Below, piece after piece: positions 30,501 to 37,615 of a DNA stretch of 38,774 bases (its first letter is position 1; each line of letters starts with the position of its first letter). The notes beneath the pieces are model-generated. The model made no database searches, was not told where the DNA came from, and saw only the letters and a list, made by a program, of their open reading frames with translations. The stretch lies in IMG/VR virus record IMGVR_UViG_3300042527_000114, positions 1-38,774 of that record. The stretch is one strand, 5' to 3'. A program made the position numbers and the translations under genes. Origin of the DNA: a virus.

Positions 30501-32081
30501 AGCGCAGAAAAGATTCGGGAGTTCAACGAGGAAGTTCAGAAGTGGATATTCCAAAACCAAGATGCTTTGCGTGTACTCGCAGAGAATCCTGATGACCCTG
30601 TGGCTAAGGCTTGGGCTGCTGCTTCTGTTGCTGAGTCTCGTTTCTTGAAGGCTCAACTTGCACGCAGCAAAGCCGATGAGGCTTTGTCTGCTGCTAAGGC
30701 GGGCACAATTCAGGAGAAGGTCATCAAGCCTTGGCAACAGTCATATGAGAAGTTGGCTAAGAAGTTCGCTGAAGAGCAGGGCATTGAGTACAAGAAGTTG
30801 ATTTCTTTGCGTGAGTTTGATTTGCCCAGTTACGGCATTGAGCCTGAGGTTTACAGGTTCTTGAAGAATGCTGAGCGCATTCAGACACCGAAGATTGCTA
30901 GGGAGTTGTCTAACTTCTTGGGCGGATACACACGGTTCTTCAAGGCTTACGCTACGCTCAGCCCGGGCTTCCATGTGCGTAACGCAATGAGCAACACTTT
31001 CATGATTTTTGCTGGCGGTGCAGATGTGCGCAACATGTTTGATGGTTTGAAGTTGTATAAGTCAATGGTTGACGCTTTGGCTAATGGCAGAACAATTGAT
31101 GATTGGGTTTCCACTTTGCCGAAGAATGTTCAGCCACGTGCTGACGTTGCAGCCCGTGTCACGATGGCTATGGGTGGCGGTCAGATTACCGAGGCGTTGG
31201 CTGGGTTGCCAACTGGCGGTGGACGCCTGACTGACAACATCGCTTTGCGTGCTTCACGTAAGGTTGGTAAGAACGTGGAAGGTTCCGGTCACTTCATGAT
31301 GGCGTATGACTCAGCCGTCAAGGACATGGATTTCAACACGGCGTTTGCAAGGACAAAGCGGTTCATGTTCGACTACAGCGACCCAACACAGTTGGACTTG
31401 ACTGTGCGTACCATCATTCCTTTCTGGACGTGGATGAGTCGCAACCTGCCGTTGCAGATTGTGAACCAGTGGTCAAACCCGAAGGCTTACGTTGCGTACA
31501 AGCGGTTTGCTAACAACATGGAGAACAGGGAAGACGACACGGTTATCCCCGGATACATCCGTGAGCAGGGTGGAATTAACCTTGGTGGTGGAATGATTCT
31601 TTCACCAGACTTTGGTTTCAACCGTTTGGAGCAGACGATTCGTGAACTCAACCAACCTAGAAGGTTGGCTTCGTATGTGAACCCTGCTTTGCGTGTTCCG
31701 TTTGAGTTGATGGGTAACACAAAGTTGTATTCGGGTCAGCAGTTCCGTGACAAATACATCCCAGTTGAGGGAATGTTCAAGGCTTTGATTCCGGTGCTGG
31801 CTGCTTCTGGTCAGTTGGAGTACAACTCACAGGGTCAGCCGATGATGACGGAGAAGGCGATGTACGGTTTGATGAATCTGGTTCCACCGATTTCAGCAGC
31901 GGAACGTCTGTTCCCGTCAACCGAGCAGTATCAGCGTGGGCATTCATCTCGGGTCGCTTCTTGGTTTGGTTTGCCGTTGCGTGAACTGCCACCGGAAGCA
32001 CAAGGTGACGAGTTGGCTCGTAGAACAAGGGAGTTGGCAGCACTTCGTGCTAAGCAACGAGCGATTGAGGAGGGGAAGTGA
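24591..32081 (+). CDS. Giant internal virion/ejection protein (2,496 aa)
   Basis: One open frame covers 19% of the genome. Residues 73-105 are hydrophobic (ITGAIAGAGIGALKALDVFA). Long coiled coils follow around 570-740 and 1475-1580, and 1830-2080 is charged and helical. From about 2100 a conserved domain is visible: SPGFHVRNAMSN, then RTKRFMFDYSDPTQLD and IIPFWTWMSRNLPLQI. I have seen this in huge phage polyvalent/virion proteins (the LPD type, from memory). The size, position and lack of a tape measure fit a protein ejected to make a channel across the envelope. No lysozyme motif was found. Two AT-rich patches (28390-28700 and 29770-29900) suggest mosaic insertions. Confidence 0.8.
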   Translation: MASPIDDPRYALARLRASQQASGISQGGSRGLVLGKTTSADAARLGASAANLMVTNPTLKDQIDRIRLGKPADGRGITGAIAGAGIGALKALDVFAMPGRAVVSGIREGIDLFDANPETKASVKDFVKQVKDPTFGVGKAFKIDTGNIWIDRGLGFIGDVALDPLTYATFGAGKFAGASGRLALAEKVLTTTGDNALATSVARLGRSAIKDAEILERVGANRTGVYFLGKRIKVGAKDQGWRLPLSGAIGELGDTALTKLRLAASDTKLGKYMQKLTTAPDMRAARIALARGEVTPDAGGLLIPLINSRNTQRAALGEALDLANVELKQLVDSETPQSLDLYRTTVHRLLENPAALETATPDEQRAFEVWRKFFADKENVVGNAWKEVDPETNWQGVQNYFPHQVSEDGLRFSQGDSLFADELRTTFGNDPFDTLGAFRSRKLREGDKFFGYKLKGDDLTVERLNQIAREYGKIDFDFFETDIVKVAQSYVNDFAHHMGLIARNKHLADTGVWKKMEDMRVFKTFVDSEGVEAAKQTVKRSVDDVSDALKGSKSALENLVAAVRERQGATVKALAAATEPVVTATEASGRLTAALEAVVDSRTELLQARQKFATLFGSPSDLKPGDVPGIGQAAIDYMSELDDRIASLKDEIEQLATDVVEPAALNFEAKQARLEIVLEQLEQTGRAIDAAEANMKRVAEFGNVLEENMERIISGKDIDSTFAQEIRNIQDIIGVRGKSAGTELKKVRQGMGVRGSFKSFVQRDVRSKRADSFWKRFNDVPEVKITQEAVEEGMTAAKVQEFTTKLFTESLSLTQVRTLGLHMLMTDSFVHGANIPEFLVPFRNTLMDALEKAKTADFAIKMDTQSVAKGNRTSALRTFESTWEPANLVATNISDEMSSMDDFLRIFSGGLTAGTKASEEMSPSFINNLSRRYPWLGVMFDEHMEGARLIESNQDLVDQIKLRRAELGEAYEAPSITVGQGATENVYSPRQVLELYPSKRAEARRIMYPAGIDFVATAKEDLKRAVMQYAMLSEVGTRFSALSNVLLPYGFIPSERMYSAITAAVAEKFMPAIDTRLAAIDQARSIVDNMRSAYAEAWSLERQVGNANRKVSIFDKGYKEFEVRSAGQVFKDVVQQFLDGPDGPILREAIGERLVTMDDPFDIWKGWKDASSATKQGSKFDARIASNNWYETKVKPWFEATFPDQPVSKKAASDKLKALYPSTSKAAGRNVRSAFSDDATPSMVSAWFDDILGGEVKVGTTPMNRMDVGRTLSEPIKIKKEGLLSIKTKKDRQFQRMLETMLDPNINIGVFLNDPTLAQSTPSLYARMLNNHADELQALLDKRLALGVEKQEQRLAEQALDFQIKEAQRNIQGLKRGPKTPRDQYPLAVTGEQPSTSARTVLGKYNEAMSTPDYMKARNDEEIVGALDQLAHLDLSVHADGFILRPAVTETLEDGSVVTTAPALYATILNKQTGQREIIKFSEAEWDSLYAGVPSETKIKKLRSDLTASRRDTARLRREREELLARRKTLQDTYDSIVRSRAGTEVALSPAAEKKFAKAVGDVDKRVKFLSEQIDINQKFNDEWLAELEAIANPEVRASALEKMRVLVNGSGDQPAFFTKEEISRFINFDSATQKALKDAQGRNAGQFLGGRQLGSRYVRGVGGDVANRKLRLQQAWQATPEYRYLNDVVKPLENDAHVIMYQQYANNIPLLRQQIAAARAKADQIDTRSKNIVSKIFGGEVTTRVFGEDQITNVVGEYERALGTLERGIESARGAGIDVAPIVGEFGGELGQGDIIGELRRIAGGLETARPAGSRIQMDDTARLAAEGERAALGAQREQDIANALEALSQAGTAGRELGAGRAMAREAAGKLEFARKVRASLETFLQSEREDLRLEIPELRKAYDDALLNQGKEEFSIIATYGSPEELRRVIAEGQPVVDALQSEIDSLNRLVADLPKIAQKKSGKNLKSAEKIREFNEEVQKWIFQNQDALRVLAENPDDPVAKAWAAASVAESRFLKAQLARSKADEALSAAKAGTIQEKVIKPWQQSYEKLAKKFAEEQGIEYKKLISLREFDLPSYGIEPEVYRFLKNAERIQTPKIARELSNFLGGYTRFFKAYATLSPGFHVRNAMSNTFMIFAGGADVRNMFDGLKLYKSMVDALANGRTIDDWVSTLPKNVQPRADVAARVTMAMGGGQITEALAGLPTGGGRLTDNIALRASRKVGKNVEGSGHFMMAYDSAVKDMDFNTAFARTKRFMFDYSDPTQLDLTVRTIIPFWTWMSRNLPLQIVNQWSNPKAYVAYKRFANNMENREDDTVIPGYIREQGGINLGGGMILSPDFGFNRLEQTIRELNQPRRLASYVNPALRVPFELMGNTKLYSGQQFRDKYIPVEGMFKALIPVLAASGQLEYNSQGQPMMTEKAMYGLMNLVPPISAAERLFPSTEQYQRGHSSRVASWFGLPLRELPPEAQGDELARRTRELAALRAKQRAIEEGK

Positions 32082-32539
32082 CGGTCAATAAGACTGACTA
32101 CTACAACTGGCAGAAAGCAACACCGTTGGATAAGCAACGGTTTAAGTCTGCATCACCGAACTTGGTAGCGTTGAACGATTACTTGGTCAAGCGTTTCGGT
32201 GGCACCAACTTAGGTATCTACAATCGGCGTGAGGTGCGCTCCGGTGGTGCGCCCTCATCGCACTCGTTCGGTGCAGCGCTGGATTACAGGTACGACTCAC
32301 GCAATGAGGCGACAAAGCACATCTTGCCGTGGCTGGTGAAGAACTCTAAGGAGTTAGGAATCCAAGTCATTCAGGATTATGTGGGCTGTGCCATCTGGTC
32401 GCCACACAAGGGGTGGCGTATCGTGGGTAAGGACGGAGAGTTTGGTCAGTCATGGGCAACATGGTTCCACATTGAGACCACGAAGACCGATTGGAAGAAC
32501 GGTGCCCGTATTGAATCTAGGGGGATTGTACTACCGTAG
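32078..32539 (+). CDS. M15-type peptidoglycan peptidase (endolysin)
   Basis: 153 residues from a GTG overlapping the upstream TGA, with GAGGAGGGG before it. The zinc-binding motif SSHSFGAALD holds His62 and Asp69, and WFHIE holds His131, the arrangement of M15 (VanY / L-Ala-D-Glu) peptidases. It would cleave stem peptides of the wall. No signal peptide and no wall-binding domain, so it needs a holin; candidates are the small membrane proteins at 14758, 14958 and 5562. It ends convergently, 23 bases inside the leftward hydrolase gene. Confidence 0.88.
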   Translation: MTVNKTDYYNWQKATPLDKQRFKSASPNLVALNDYLVKRFGGTNLGIYNRREVRSGGAPSSHSFGAALDYRYDSRNEATKHILPWLVKNSKELGIQVIQDYVGCAIWSPHKGWRIVGKDGEFGQSWATWFHIETTKTDWKNGARIESRGIVLP

Positions 32540-33122
32540 TAAACGGTGACCCTGTGTATGGGTCAAACTTCCCTGCTATTGAGAGCGCTTTTGTGACAAT
32601 ACGTTTTCCAGTAGCGATGTCAACTGACCGATTTCCAAGTAGAGCGTTGAGTGCTCCGAGTGCGTATGGTGCACCGGTTCCCACGGCGTAGATTCCGTTG
32701 CTGTCTGAGGTCCATCCGTAGTCAGATTCGATGACATAAATGATGCCGTGTATCGCAACAACGATTGTTGAATTCTGTTGCGCAAGGTGTTCTTTCTCTT
32801 CGTTGTCGGGCATCGCATACCCTTGAGTTTCAAAACACTCCCGCAGTGCGGGCACAAACTTGTTCGTGATAAACGCATCTAGTCTTTTTCCTTTCGCTGT
32901 CGCTGGCGGTGTCGGCGGTGTAAACGCATGATGGAGAATGTTGATGGCTCGCACGTCACCGGCTGCGCCTAAGACGTACTTGCCATTGGTTCCAAGTTTG
33001 GATGAACCAGCACCCAGCGTTGTGATTTGGTACGCCATACCAGAGGAATCAAATGATGAGATGCGAGAGTCGGTACCCAGCAGTGCGTACCCGTCTCCTT
33101 GGATTGCAACGATGGTTGTCAT
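32517..33122 (-). CDS. Proteasome/HslV-like Ntn hydrolase
   Basis: 201 residues. If the Met is removed, Thr1 begins TTIVAIQGDGYALLGTDSR with Asp17 where proteasome beta and HslV subunits have it. The rest of the pattern follows: a Lys in SSKLG (position 41, after an 8-residue insertion relative to Lys33), YVLGAAGD, and YAVGTGAPYALGALNAL, the conserved Gly/Ser-rich turn and helix (Thr replaces the usual Ser). This is the beta-subunit fold of self-compartmentalised proteases. No unfoldase is encoded. It could form its own ring, join host HslU/Mpa-like ATPases, or have another amidohydrolase role. It is last in the leftward operon (ATGA overlap) and convergent with the endolysin. Confidence 0.85.
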   Translation of the reverse strand: MTTIVAIQGDGYALLGTDSRISSFDSSGMAYQITTLGAGSSKLGTNGKYVLGAAGDVRAINILHHAFTPPTPPATAKGKRLDAFITNKFVPALRECFETQGYAMPDNEEKEHLAQQNSTIVVAIHGIIYVIESDYGWTSDSNGIYAVGTGAPYALGALNALLGNRSVDIATGKRIVTKALSIAGKFDPYTGSPFTTVVQSP

Positions 33123-33400
33123 AGGTCTTCGTATGGGTCAACGTCAGCGTCTGCCAACGCTTCTTCCATTGTGCTCAGCAAAGCAAGCACAAGGTTGATT
33201 GCCATTATCCATGATTCTTTATTACCGTCCTGCATCCTGTTAAGGGTGCGGACGGTCTTCACCATGTCTTCTTCGTACATCATCAGTGTCATCTCGTAGA
33301 AGGTGTCGTGCCCTTTGACGATGCGTTCTGATTTAGCCTGCAACTGTTCCACATCTTCCGGTGGAATCAGGTTCTTAATCCATTCGTTTGGGTCGCTCAT
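33119..33400 (-). CDS. Unknown helical protein (93 aa)
   Basis: I chose the ATG at 33400 (MSDPNEWIKNLIPPED) with GGTGG upstream. An earlier in-frame start at 33445 would lengthen the overlap with the preceding gene. The protein is acidic and helical (KSERIVKGHDTFYEMTLMMY, SWIMAINLVLALLSTMEEAL) and ends in CTATGA, coupling it to the hydrolase. A regulator or substrate adaptor for the hydrolase is possible from position alone. Confidence 0.7.
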   Translation of the reverse strand: MSDPNEWIKNLIPPEDVEQLQAKSERIVKGHDTFYEMTLMMYEEDMVKTVRTLNRMQDGNKESWIMAINLVLALLSTMEEALADADVDPYEDL

Positions 33401-33548
33401 TGTGTACCACCAAGTAGTCATTCGGTATTCCATTAACGGTGACACCTGAACCGATTTCTACGATGTCATACCGTGCTTCTAGCACTCGCTTCAACTCCCG
33501 AATGTCCACTGGCTCTGCAAAGGCGACAGTGAACTGTCGGGTTTTCAC
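33375..33548 (-). CDS. Unknown small protein (57 aa)
   Basis: A GTG start at 33548 overlaps the upstream TGA (GTGA), and the stop is at 33375, inside the start of the 93-residue gene. It reads VKTRQFTVAFAEPVDIRELK, then a beta-like tail (VEIGSGVTVNGIPNDYLVVH). The coupling and clean composition favour a real gene. Function unknown. Confidence 0.65.
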   Translation of the reverse strand: MKTRQFTVAFAEPVDIRELKRVLEARYDIVEIGSGVTVNGIPNDYLVVHNERPKRMD

Positions 33549-33730
33549 TGCGAATCTTCTTCTCCCATTTGACGCTCAATCTCACGGGAGACGAGGACGA
33601 TTTCTTCAACGGCTGCAGGACCGAACTTGCTTTCAAGGAAGTGAATGATTGCGAATACATTTGCGACCAACCATTCAAAGTTGATGACGCCCTCTTCTTG
33701 GGCTTCTGTTGCTTCGGGTGTGTCAGACAT
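33545..33730 (-). CDS. Unknown acidic protein (61 aa)
   Basis: ATG at 33730 overlaps the end of the sigma4-Nmad1 gene (ATGTCTGA). It begins MSDTPEATEAQEEGVINFEW and continues with an amphipathic helix (FAIIHFLESKFGPAAVEEIV). No signal peptide or known motif. Coupled on both sides. Confidence 0.7.
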   Translation of the reverse strand: MSDTPEATEAQEEGVINFEWLVANVFAIIHFLESKFGPAAVEEIVLVSREIERQMGEEDSQ

Positions 33731-34523
33731 AGGTGTCTCCTAGTTGTAGTTGAAATGACCCCTCATTGAACATCAAGGCTATAACACAGTAGCCAACAAT
33801 GTCTTTGAGTGTGTCAACGATTGATTCGTTCTTTGCTTCGGTGCCTCGTGCCAGCAGGTTTGCGTAGCGTTCCACTTTGTCGGACATGCGAACGACGATG
33901 CCGAACATTCCGAAGGCGTTGATGTTGCCGTGACCGTAGTCGTGTTGCTTGGAGCACAGTAAGGTTGCCATGTGTCCTGAGTCCCATTCACCAAGTTTGC
34001 GCAGTTCATGAACGGTTGCTTCCGCAACCATTATGAACAAGCGCTGTGATGGCACGTCTTCGTTGACAACGCAGTCTCTCATCATGTCTCGCCAGTCAGC
34101 CAGAGACCCAGCCAAGTTTGTTGAGATGAGTTTGTCACCCTTGAAAGAGGTTGCCCATTGTCCGGCTGCTTGTTCCCATGTATCCGCCATTTGTACTCGC
34201 TTTCGTATGTCTGGGTCGGCTTGCATTTTCGCTTTGAGTTTATCAAACGCTTGATTTCTTAAGCGCCACACGTGCGTCTTGGTGATGCCAAGTTGGTTGG
34301 CAATCTGCTGGAGGCTGAGACGCTCTGTCATGCAGGCGTTAATAATCCACAGGTCTCGTGGTTCTAGTTCGTCAACATACTGGGCGACCACATCACGAAG
34401 AGCGTTCAGGTCATCGTTGACTTCTCGTGGTTCTTCAAGCGGTGTTGATTCCATCAGCGCTTGGTACTCGTTGAACGGCAGTCGTGCGTCAACGGTGTTC
34501 CACATGCCGTTGATGTCACTCAT
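33723..34523 (-). CDS. Fusion of sigma70 region-4-like HTH and Nmad1-like (DUF1599) domain
   Basis: 266 residues. Residues 51-98 read as sigma region 4: LEPRDLWIINACMTERLSLQ then QIANQLGITKTHVWRLRNQA, a helix-turn-helix with the expected spacing. Residues 185-252 match the nucleotide-modification-associated domain: KQHDYGHGNINAFGMFGIVV then RMSDKVERYANLL and ESIVDTLKDIVGYCVIAL. The connecting part (105-180) is helical. Nmad1 proteins accompany phage and bacterial base-modification genes; the HTH suggests DNA targeting or transcription control. The start is supported by an ATGAGTGA overlap. No core sigma region 2 is present, so it is not a full sigma factor. Confidence 0.82.
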   Translation of the reverse strand: MSDINGMWNTVDARLPFNEYQALMESTPLEEPREVNDDLNALRDVVAQYVDELEPRDLWIINACMTERLSLQQIANQLGITKTHVWRLRNQAFDKLKAKMQADPDIRKRVQMADTWEQAAGQWATSFKGDKLISTNLAGSLADWRDMMRDCVVNEDVPSQRLFIMVAEATVHELRKLGEWDSGHMATLLCSKQHDYGHGNINAFGMFGIVVRMSDKVERYANLLARGTEAKNESIVDTLKDIVGYCVIALMFNEGSFQLQLGDTYV

Positions 34524-34974
34524 CGTAATCAGCGCTCACCATCATCTCCATAACATCTGACGGTTCCAAGATGTACCCCCTTGCTGGATTGTCTGAGTTC
34601 TTTGCGAAGTCACGCATCTCAAGACGCTTGGAGTTCTTCTTGATGAACTTCTTCAAGCGACGTACCGGCACGATTACGAATGTGCCGTCGTTGCGGTCAA
34701 GGGTGAAGACGTACACCCACCACTTTGCCTTGGTGACGATAATGCCTGAGTCTTTCCACATCTGCTCACCGTTGTCATCAACGGTTCGCCGTGGGTTCTG
34801 CATTACTTCTACAGCCATGCGACCGTTCCTATAGCGGTCTGTCTTCACCTCAAAGGCACCGTCGTCTAGCACCTTCAGAAACGAGTTGACCAGTTTCTCG
34901 CCTTGCTTCCCGAACGCTAGGTCTCGTCGGAAGTTGAATCGTTGTGCTGGGATGTCCCAGTCTGACCTGCTCAT
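34516..34974 (-). CDS. Possible PD-(D/E)XK nuclease (152 aa)
   Basis: Residues 19-60 resemble a PD-(D/E)XK fold: LAFGKQGEKLVNSFLK (Glu26), then AFEVKTDRYRNGRMAVEVMQ. A beta strand follows (WWVYVFT), with IVPVRRLKKFIKKNSKR after it. It lies between RusA and the sigma4-Nmad1 fusion in the replication/recombination module. A Holliday-junction or single-strand nuclease role is possible. The catalytic set is not fully clear by eye, so this is tentative. ATGA-type overlap with RusA. Confidence 0.6.
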   Translation of the reverse strand: MSRSDWDIPAQRFNFRRDLAFGKQGEKLVNSFLKVLDDGAFEVKTDRYRNGRMAVEVMQNPRRTVDDNGEQMWKDSGIIVTKAKWWVYVFTLDRNDGTFVIVPVRRLKKFIKKNSKRLEMRDFAKNSDNPARGYILEPSDVMEMMVSADYDE

Positions 34975-35306
34975 TTGCGTACCCTCAGTTCTCGTACTTG
35001 TTTGTCGTCCACGTAGGCGACACCGTTCAATCCGTCAAGGATTGATTTTGCGTAGTTGTCTACATCGCCACGAAGTGTGGGTGTGTCTTGGTCGGTTTCT
35101 TTGATTGTGATTTTCACTTTGTCTTTGCTGAGAAGGATGTCAACAGCGACCGGTCCTTCAAAGCGTGGACCTAGGTAAGCGTCTGCGATTGCTCGCTCGT
35201 ACTCCAAAGTTGTTTTGGGTGTGAAGACACGCCCACGGCGGGTCATCCGTGGACGTGCTTTTACTTTTGGTCTGATTTTGACGGTGACGGTGTATTTCTT
35301 ATTCAT
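34971..35306 (-). CDS. rusA: RusA-type Holliday junction resolvase
   Basis: 111 residues, close to the usual 120. The N-terminal beta strand and basic loop (KARPRMTRRGRVFTPKTT) precede the active-site run GDVDNYAKSILDGLNGVAYV with Asp81, Asp83, Lys87 and Asp91, followed by DDKQVREL. RusA dimers resolve four-way junctions in replication and recombination intermediates before packaging. Coupled by short overlaps to the primase and the putative nuclease. Confidence 0.92.
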   Translation of the reverse strand: MNKKYTVTVKIRPKVKARPRMTRRGRVFTPKTTLEYERAIADAYLGPRFEGPVAVDILLSKDKVKITIKETDQDTPTLRGDVDNYAKSILDGLNGVAYVDDKQVRELRVRK

Positions 35307-36192
35307 TGAAGACTTTCTGAACTATGTTGGCAATCTCCTTGTCACCATCTGGTCGGAGATAGAACTTTCCCCAGCGTTCGTCTGCTGAGCGAACAAGCGA
35401 GAACACTTCATCCGGTTGGAAGTTGTCCTCTTTCAGACGATAAGCCATTCGTATGAGAGTACCAGAACGGTCACTTCCTTCAAGGGGACCGTCACGCCAC
35501 ATGAGAAATGGGATGGCGCTAGCACGACGCAATAACAACTTCACATCATGACTGACTTCGGAGATTCTGATTTGTTGCACAGGTGGAAGACGGAACAAGT
35601 CTGCAATGTCTTGCAGTTCTTCACGGTTGTTTCTGTTGATAATGGCAAGGTCAATGAACCGTTCCAGTTCCAACGGCTTGTCGTCATCGTCCATCACATA
35701 CCTGTTCTCCGGTATGCCTGCGTACCCTTTCGGGTACGGCAGGCGCACGTAGTTGCCGAAGCCCGAGCCGGGGTCTTCCTGTTTGGGGTTGACCTCTTTC
35801 GCTGGGTAGTTGATGGCTTGATGTGCTGACAGCAACGCTCGTCGCATCGTGCTCGCTGGCACGAGCGTATTGGCGAACACCCAGACGTGGTAGCCCTTGC
35901 GTGTGCGTTCAACCCAAGACACGATGTTCTTCATTGACAACGCCATCTGCAGGTTTCGTGCAGCGTCTAGGTCGTCAACATCAATGTCCGTGCATCCCCA
36001 CACACAACCCCAGCCACCTTCAAACGGTACGAGTGGGTACACGCCGATGAGTTCGGAGCCGTTCAGGTGTGATTCAAACACTTGAGGTGTCAGGGGTCTG
36101 CGTACACAGACACCTTCCCAACCGCCGTATGCGTCACCACGCCCACGGAACAACTGGATGAAGTCTTCTAGAAGATTTCTTGTTGTTTCCAT
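35299..36192 (-). CDS. Archaeo-eukaryotic-type primase
   Basis: 297 residues from the ATG at 36192 (METTRNLLEDFI). A longer GTG start at 36243 overlaps the helicase gene by 76 bases and has no better ribosome site. Catalytic features of the AEP fold: DIDVDD (Asp69/Asp71), KGYHVWVF with His102, EVNPKQ and GNYVRLPYPK (146-155). The pattern is closest to primases of the TOTE-type family. It would make primers for the DnaB-like helicase next door. The C-terminal helical part (GTLIRMAYRLKED ... IVQKVFN) resembles PriCT-type extensions. No polymerase is encoded, so host polymerase is presumably used. Confidence 0.85.
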   Translation of the reverse strand: METTRNLLEDFIQLFRGRGDAYGGWEGVCVRRPLTPQVFESHLNGSELIGVYPLVPFEGGWGCVWGCTDIDVDDLDAARNLQMALSMKNIVSWVERTRKGYHVWVFANTLVPASTMRRALLSAHQAINYPAKEVNPKQEDPGSGFGNYVRLPYPKGYAGIPENRYVMDDDDKPLELERFIDLAIINRNNREELQDIADLFRLPPVQQIRISEVSHDVKLLLRRASAIPFLMWRDGPLEGSDRSGTLIRMAYRLKEDNFQPDEVFSLVRSADERWGKFYLRPDGDKEIANIVQKVFNE

Positions 36193-37217
36193 TGTGCGCC
36201 CATGAGGTACTGGTCGGGCAGTTCGTCGTTTCGCAACTGCCACAACTTGCCGGTCTTAATGTTCAACTCAAAGTCCACATCGTCAACGAGCATTCCAGCA
36301 GGACGCTTGTTCTTCAGCAGGCTGAGAGTGATGGTGTATTCGTGGATACGCAACCAGTACTGCAGTTCCTCAAGTCGTTCCTGCGCACGCTCGTTGTGTG
36401 AGCGGTCAAGTTTCTCTTTGAGTTCCTGAATCTCGGATGCAATCTCGTACTTCTTGCGTCGTACACCAATGATGGATGTTGCTTGTTGCTCACCGCCGTA
36501 TGCACCGGATGAGATGGTCAACTTGCGACCCTCCGCACCGGAGGTGCGTGAGGTTTGGTGCAACACCAGCAACGGGATGTCGTGCCGGCGACCGAAACTC
36601 TTGAGGAAGCCAGCCTTCTCAGGGACTTGCTCACCGGCTTCTACGAGTTCTAAGTAGTCAACAACAACGAGGTCTGGTTTGTCACCCCACACATCGCAGA
36701 GTTCCCCGTAAGCCCGTTCCATGTCTGATGGAACAAGAGGCTGGTCGAACACAGCGAGGTTCGGGAATGATTCTTCGGCGGTTGACCTGAGAAGGTCAAT
36801 TGCTTGCTTGTCATCGTCGGCTACACGCTGTTCCAGTTCTCGTGCATCAATGTTGTGATGCATGCATGTCAGTTTGGTGAGGACGAGAGTCTTCGGTTCG
36901 TCGGGAATGAACAACGCAACTTTCTTGTCACGGTTGTTGTCCAATGCGTGCAACAGCACGAGCGTCTTACCGCCGTGGCTGTAGCCCAACATCATTGACA
37001 GTTCGCCGTTTGCGATGCCTCGCATCTCGTTGTCAATCGGTTCAATCCCAAGGTAGATGCGCTGGTTAGGGTTCTGCGCCCAACGCACGAATGAATGTGC
37101 TGCTTCGCTGAGTGGCTTGTACAAGCGGTACTCCCTAGGAATGGCGAGAGCGGAACCTTCCGGTTCCGCCCCCACCGATTCCCACCCTGAAGCAATCTGT
37201 TCAGGGGTAAGTCTCAC
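36168..37217 (-). CDS. DnaB-like RecA-fold replicative helicase
   Basis: 349 residues from a GTG start overlapping the upstream stop (GTGA). GIANGELSMMLGYSHGGKT carries Walker A (78-85). Walker B is DLVVVDY (Asp187), followed by the sensor strand LLVLHQTSR (217-225). A conserved GAYGGEQQATSIIGV follows, then a long coiled-coil insertion (ASEIQELKEKLDRSHNERAQ). The C-terminal motif region includes LLKNKRPAG. The N-terminal part is too short for a full DnaB N-domain. Partners with the primase gene, which overlaps its end. Confidence 0.9.
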   Translation of the reverse strand: MRLTPEQIASGWESVGAEPEGSALAIPREYRLYKPLSEAAHSFVRWAQNPNQRIYLGIEPIDNEMRGIANGELSMMLGYSHGGKTLVLLHALDNNRDKKVALFIPDEPKTLVLTKLTCMHHNIDARELEQRVADDDKQAIDLLRSTAEESFPNLAVFDQPLVPSDMERAYGELCDVWGDKPDLVVVDYLELVEAGEQVPEKAGFLKSFGRRHDIPLLVLHQTSRTSGAEGRKLTISSGAYGGEQQATSIIGVRRKKYEIASEIQELKEKLDRSHNERAQERLEELQYWLRIHEYTITLSLLKNKRPAGMLVDDVDFELNIKTGKLWQLRNDELPDQYLMGAQWKQQEIF

Positions 37218-37615
37218 TTGCGACCCTTCGGTTCCCAGTAAGCCTTCTCCTTGTCATTCACAGCCTTGAACCAAGGACGACGTGGGTTCTGCGCAATGCT
37301 GTCACGGTTGTCGTACACCTCGGTCACACCGTCTGCCTGACAAGCAGCAATGAGCCACTCGGGGAGTGGTCCGTGTTGCTCGCCACGAATCTTGACCTTG
37401 AACTCAGCCTTGGTGCCAAATGCTGACTCCAACATCTCAACTGGTGCGGTGCTGGTCGTGGTTGTGGTTGTGGTTCCACCGAAGATTGCGTCAATCAGAA
37501 GGTCTTTCACCTCTGCGAATTTGAGCGCATAGTCTTCGATGCTGATGTTGTTGATAGCAAGTTCGCTGGCAATCTTTGCCGAAACTTGCGTGACGATGGA
37601 CATGTCCTTATCCAT
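37214..37615 (-). CDS. Unknown protein with Thr-rich linker (133 aa)
   Basis: I chose the ATG at 37615 (MDKDMSIVTQVSAKIASELA) because it overlaps the upstream stop (ATGGATAA). Residues 1-45 are helical, then GGTTTTTTTSTAPVE is a flexible linker, then a small domain (FKVKIRGEQHGPLPEWLIAA ... RPWFKAVNDKEKAYWEPKGR). Two domains joined by a linker beside helicase and nuclease genes suggest a replication accessory. No motif identifies it. Confidence 0.7.
   Translation of the reverse strand: MDKDMSIVTQVSAKIASELAINNISIEDYALKFAEVKDLLIDAIFGGTTTTTTTSTAPVEMLESAFGTKAEFKVKIRGEQHGPLPEWLIAACQADGVTEVYDNRDSIAQNPRRPWFKAVNDKEKAYWEPKGRK

Noticed and set aside
32547-32565. Hairpin TGACCC/GGGTCA as a convergent terminator
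   Set aside because: Only 6 bp, no T-run on either strand, and inside the coding sequence of the hydrolase.
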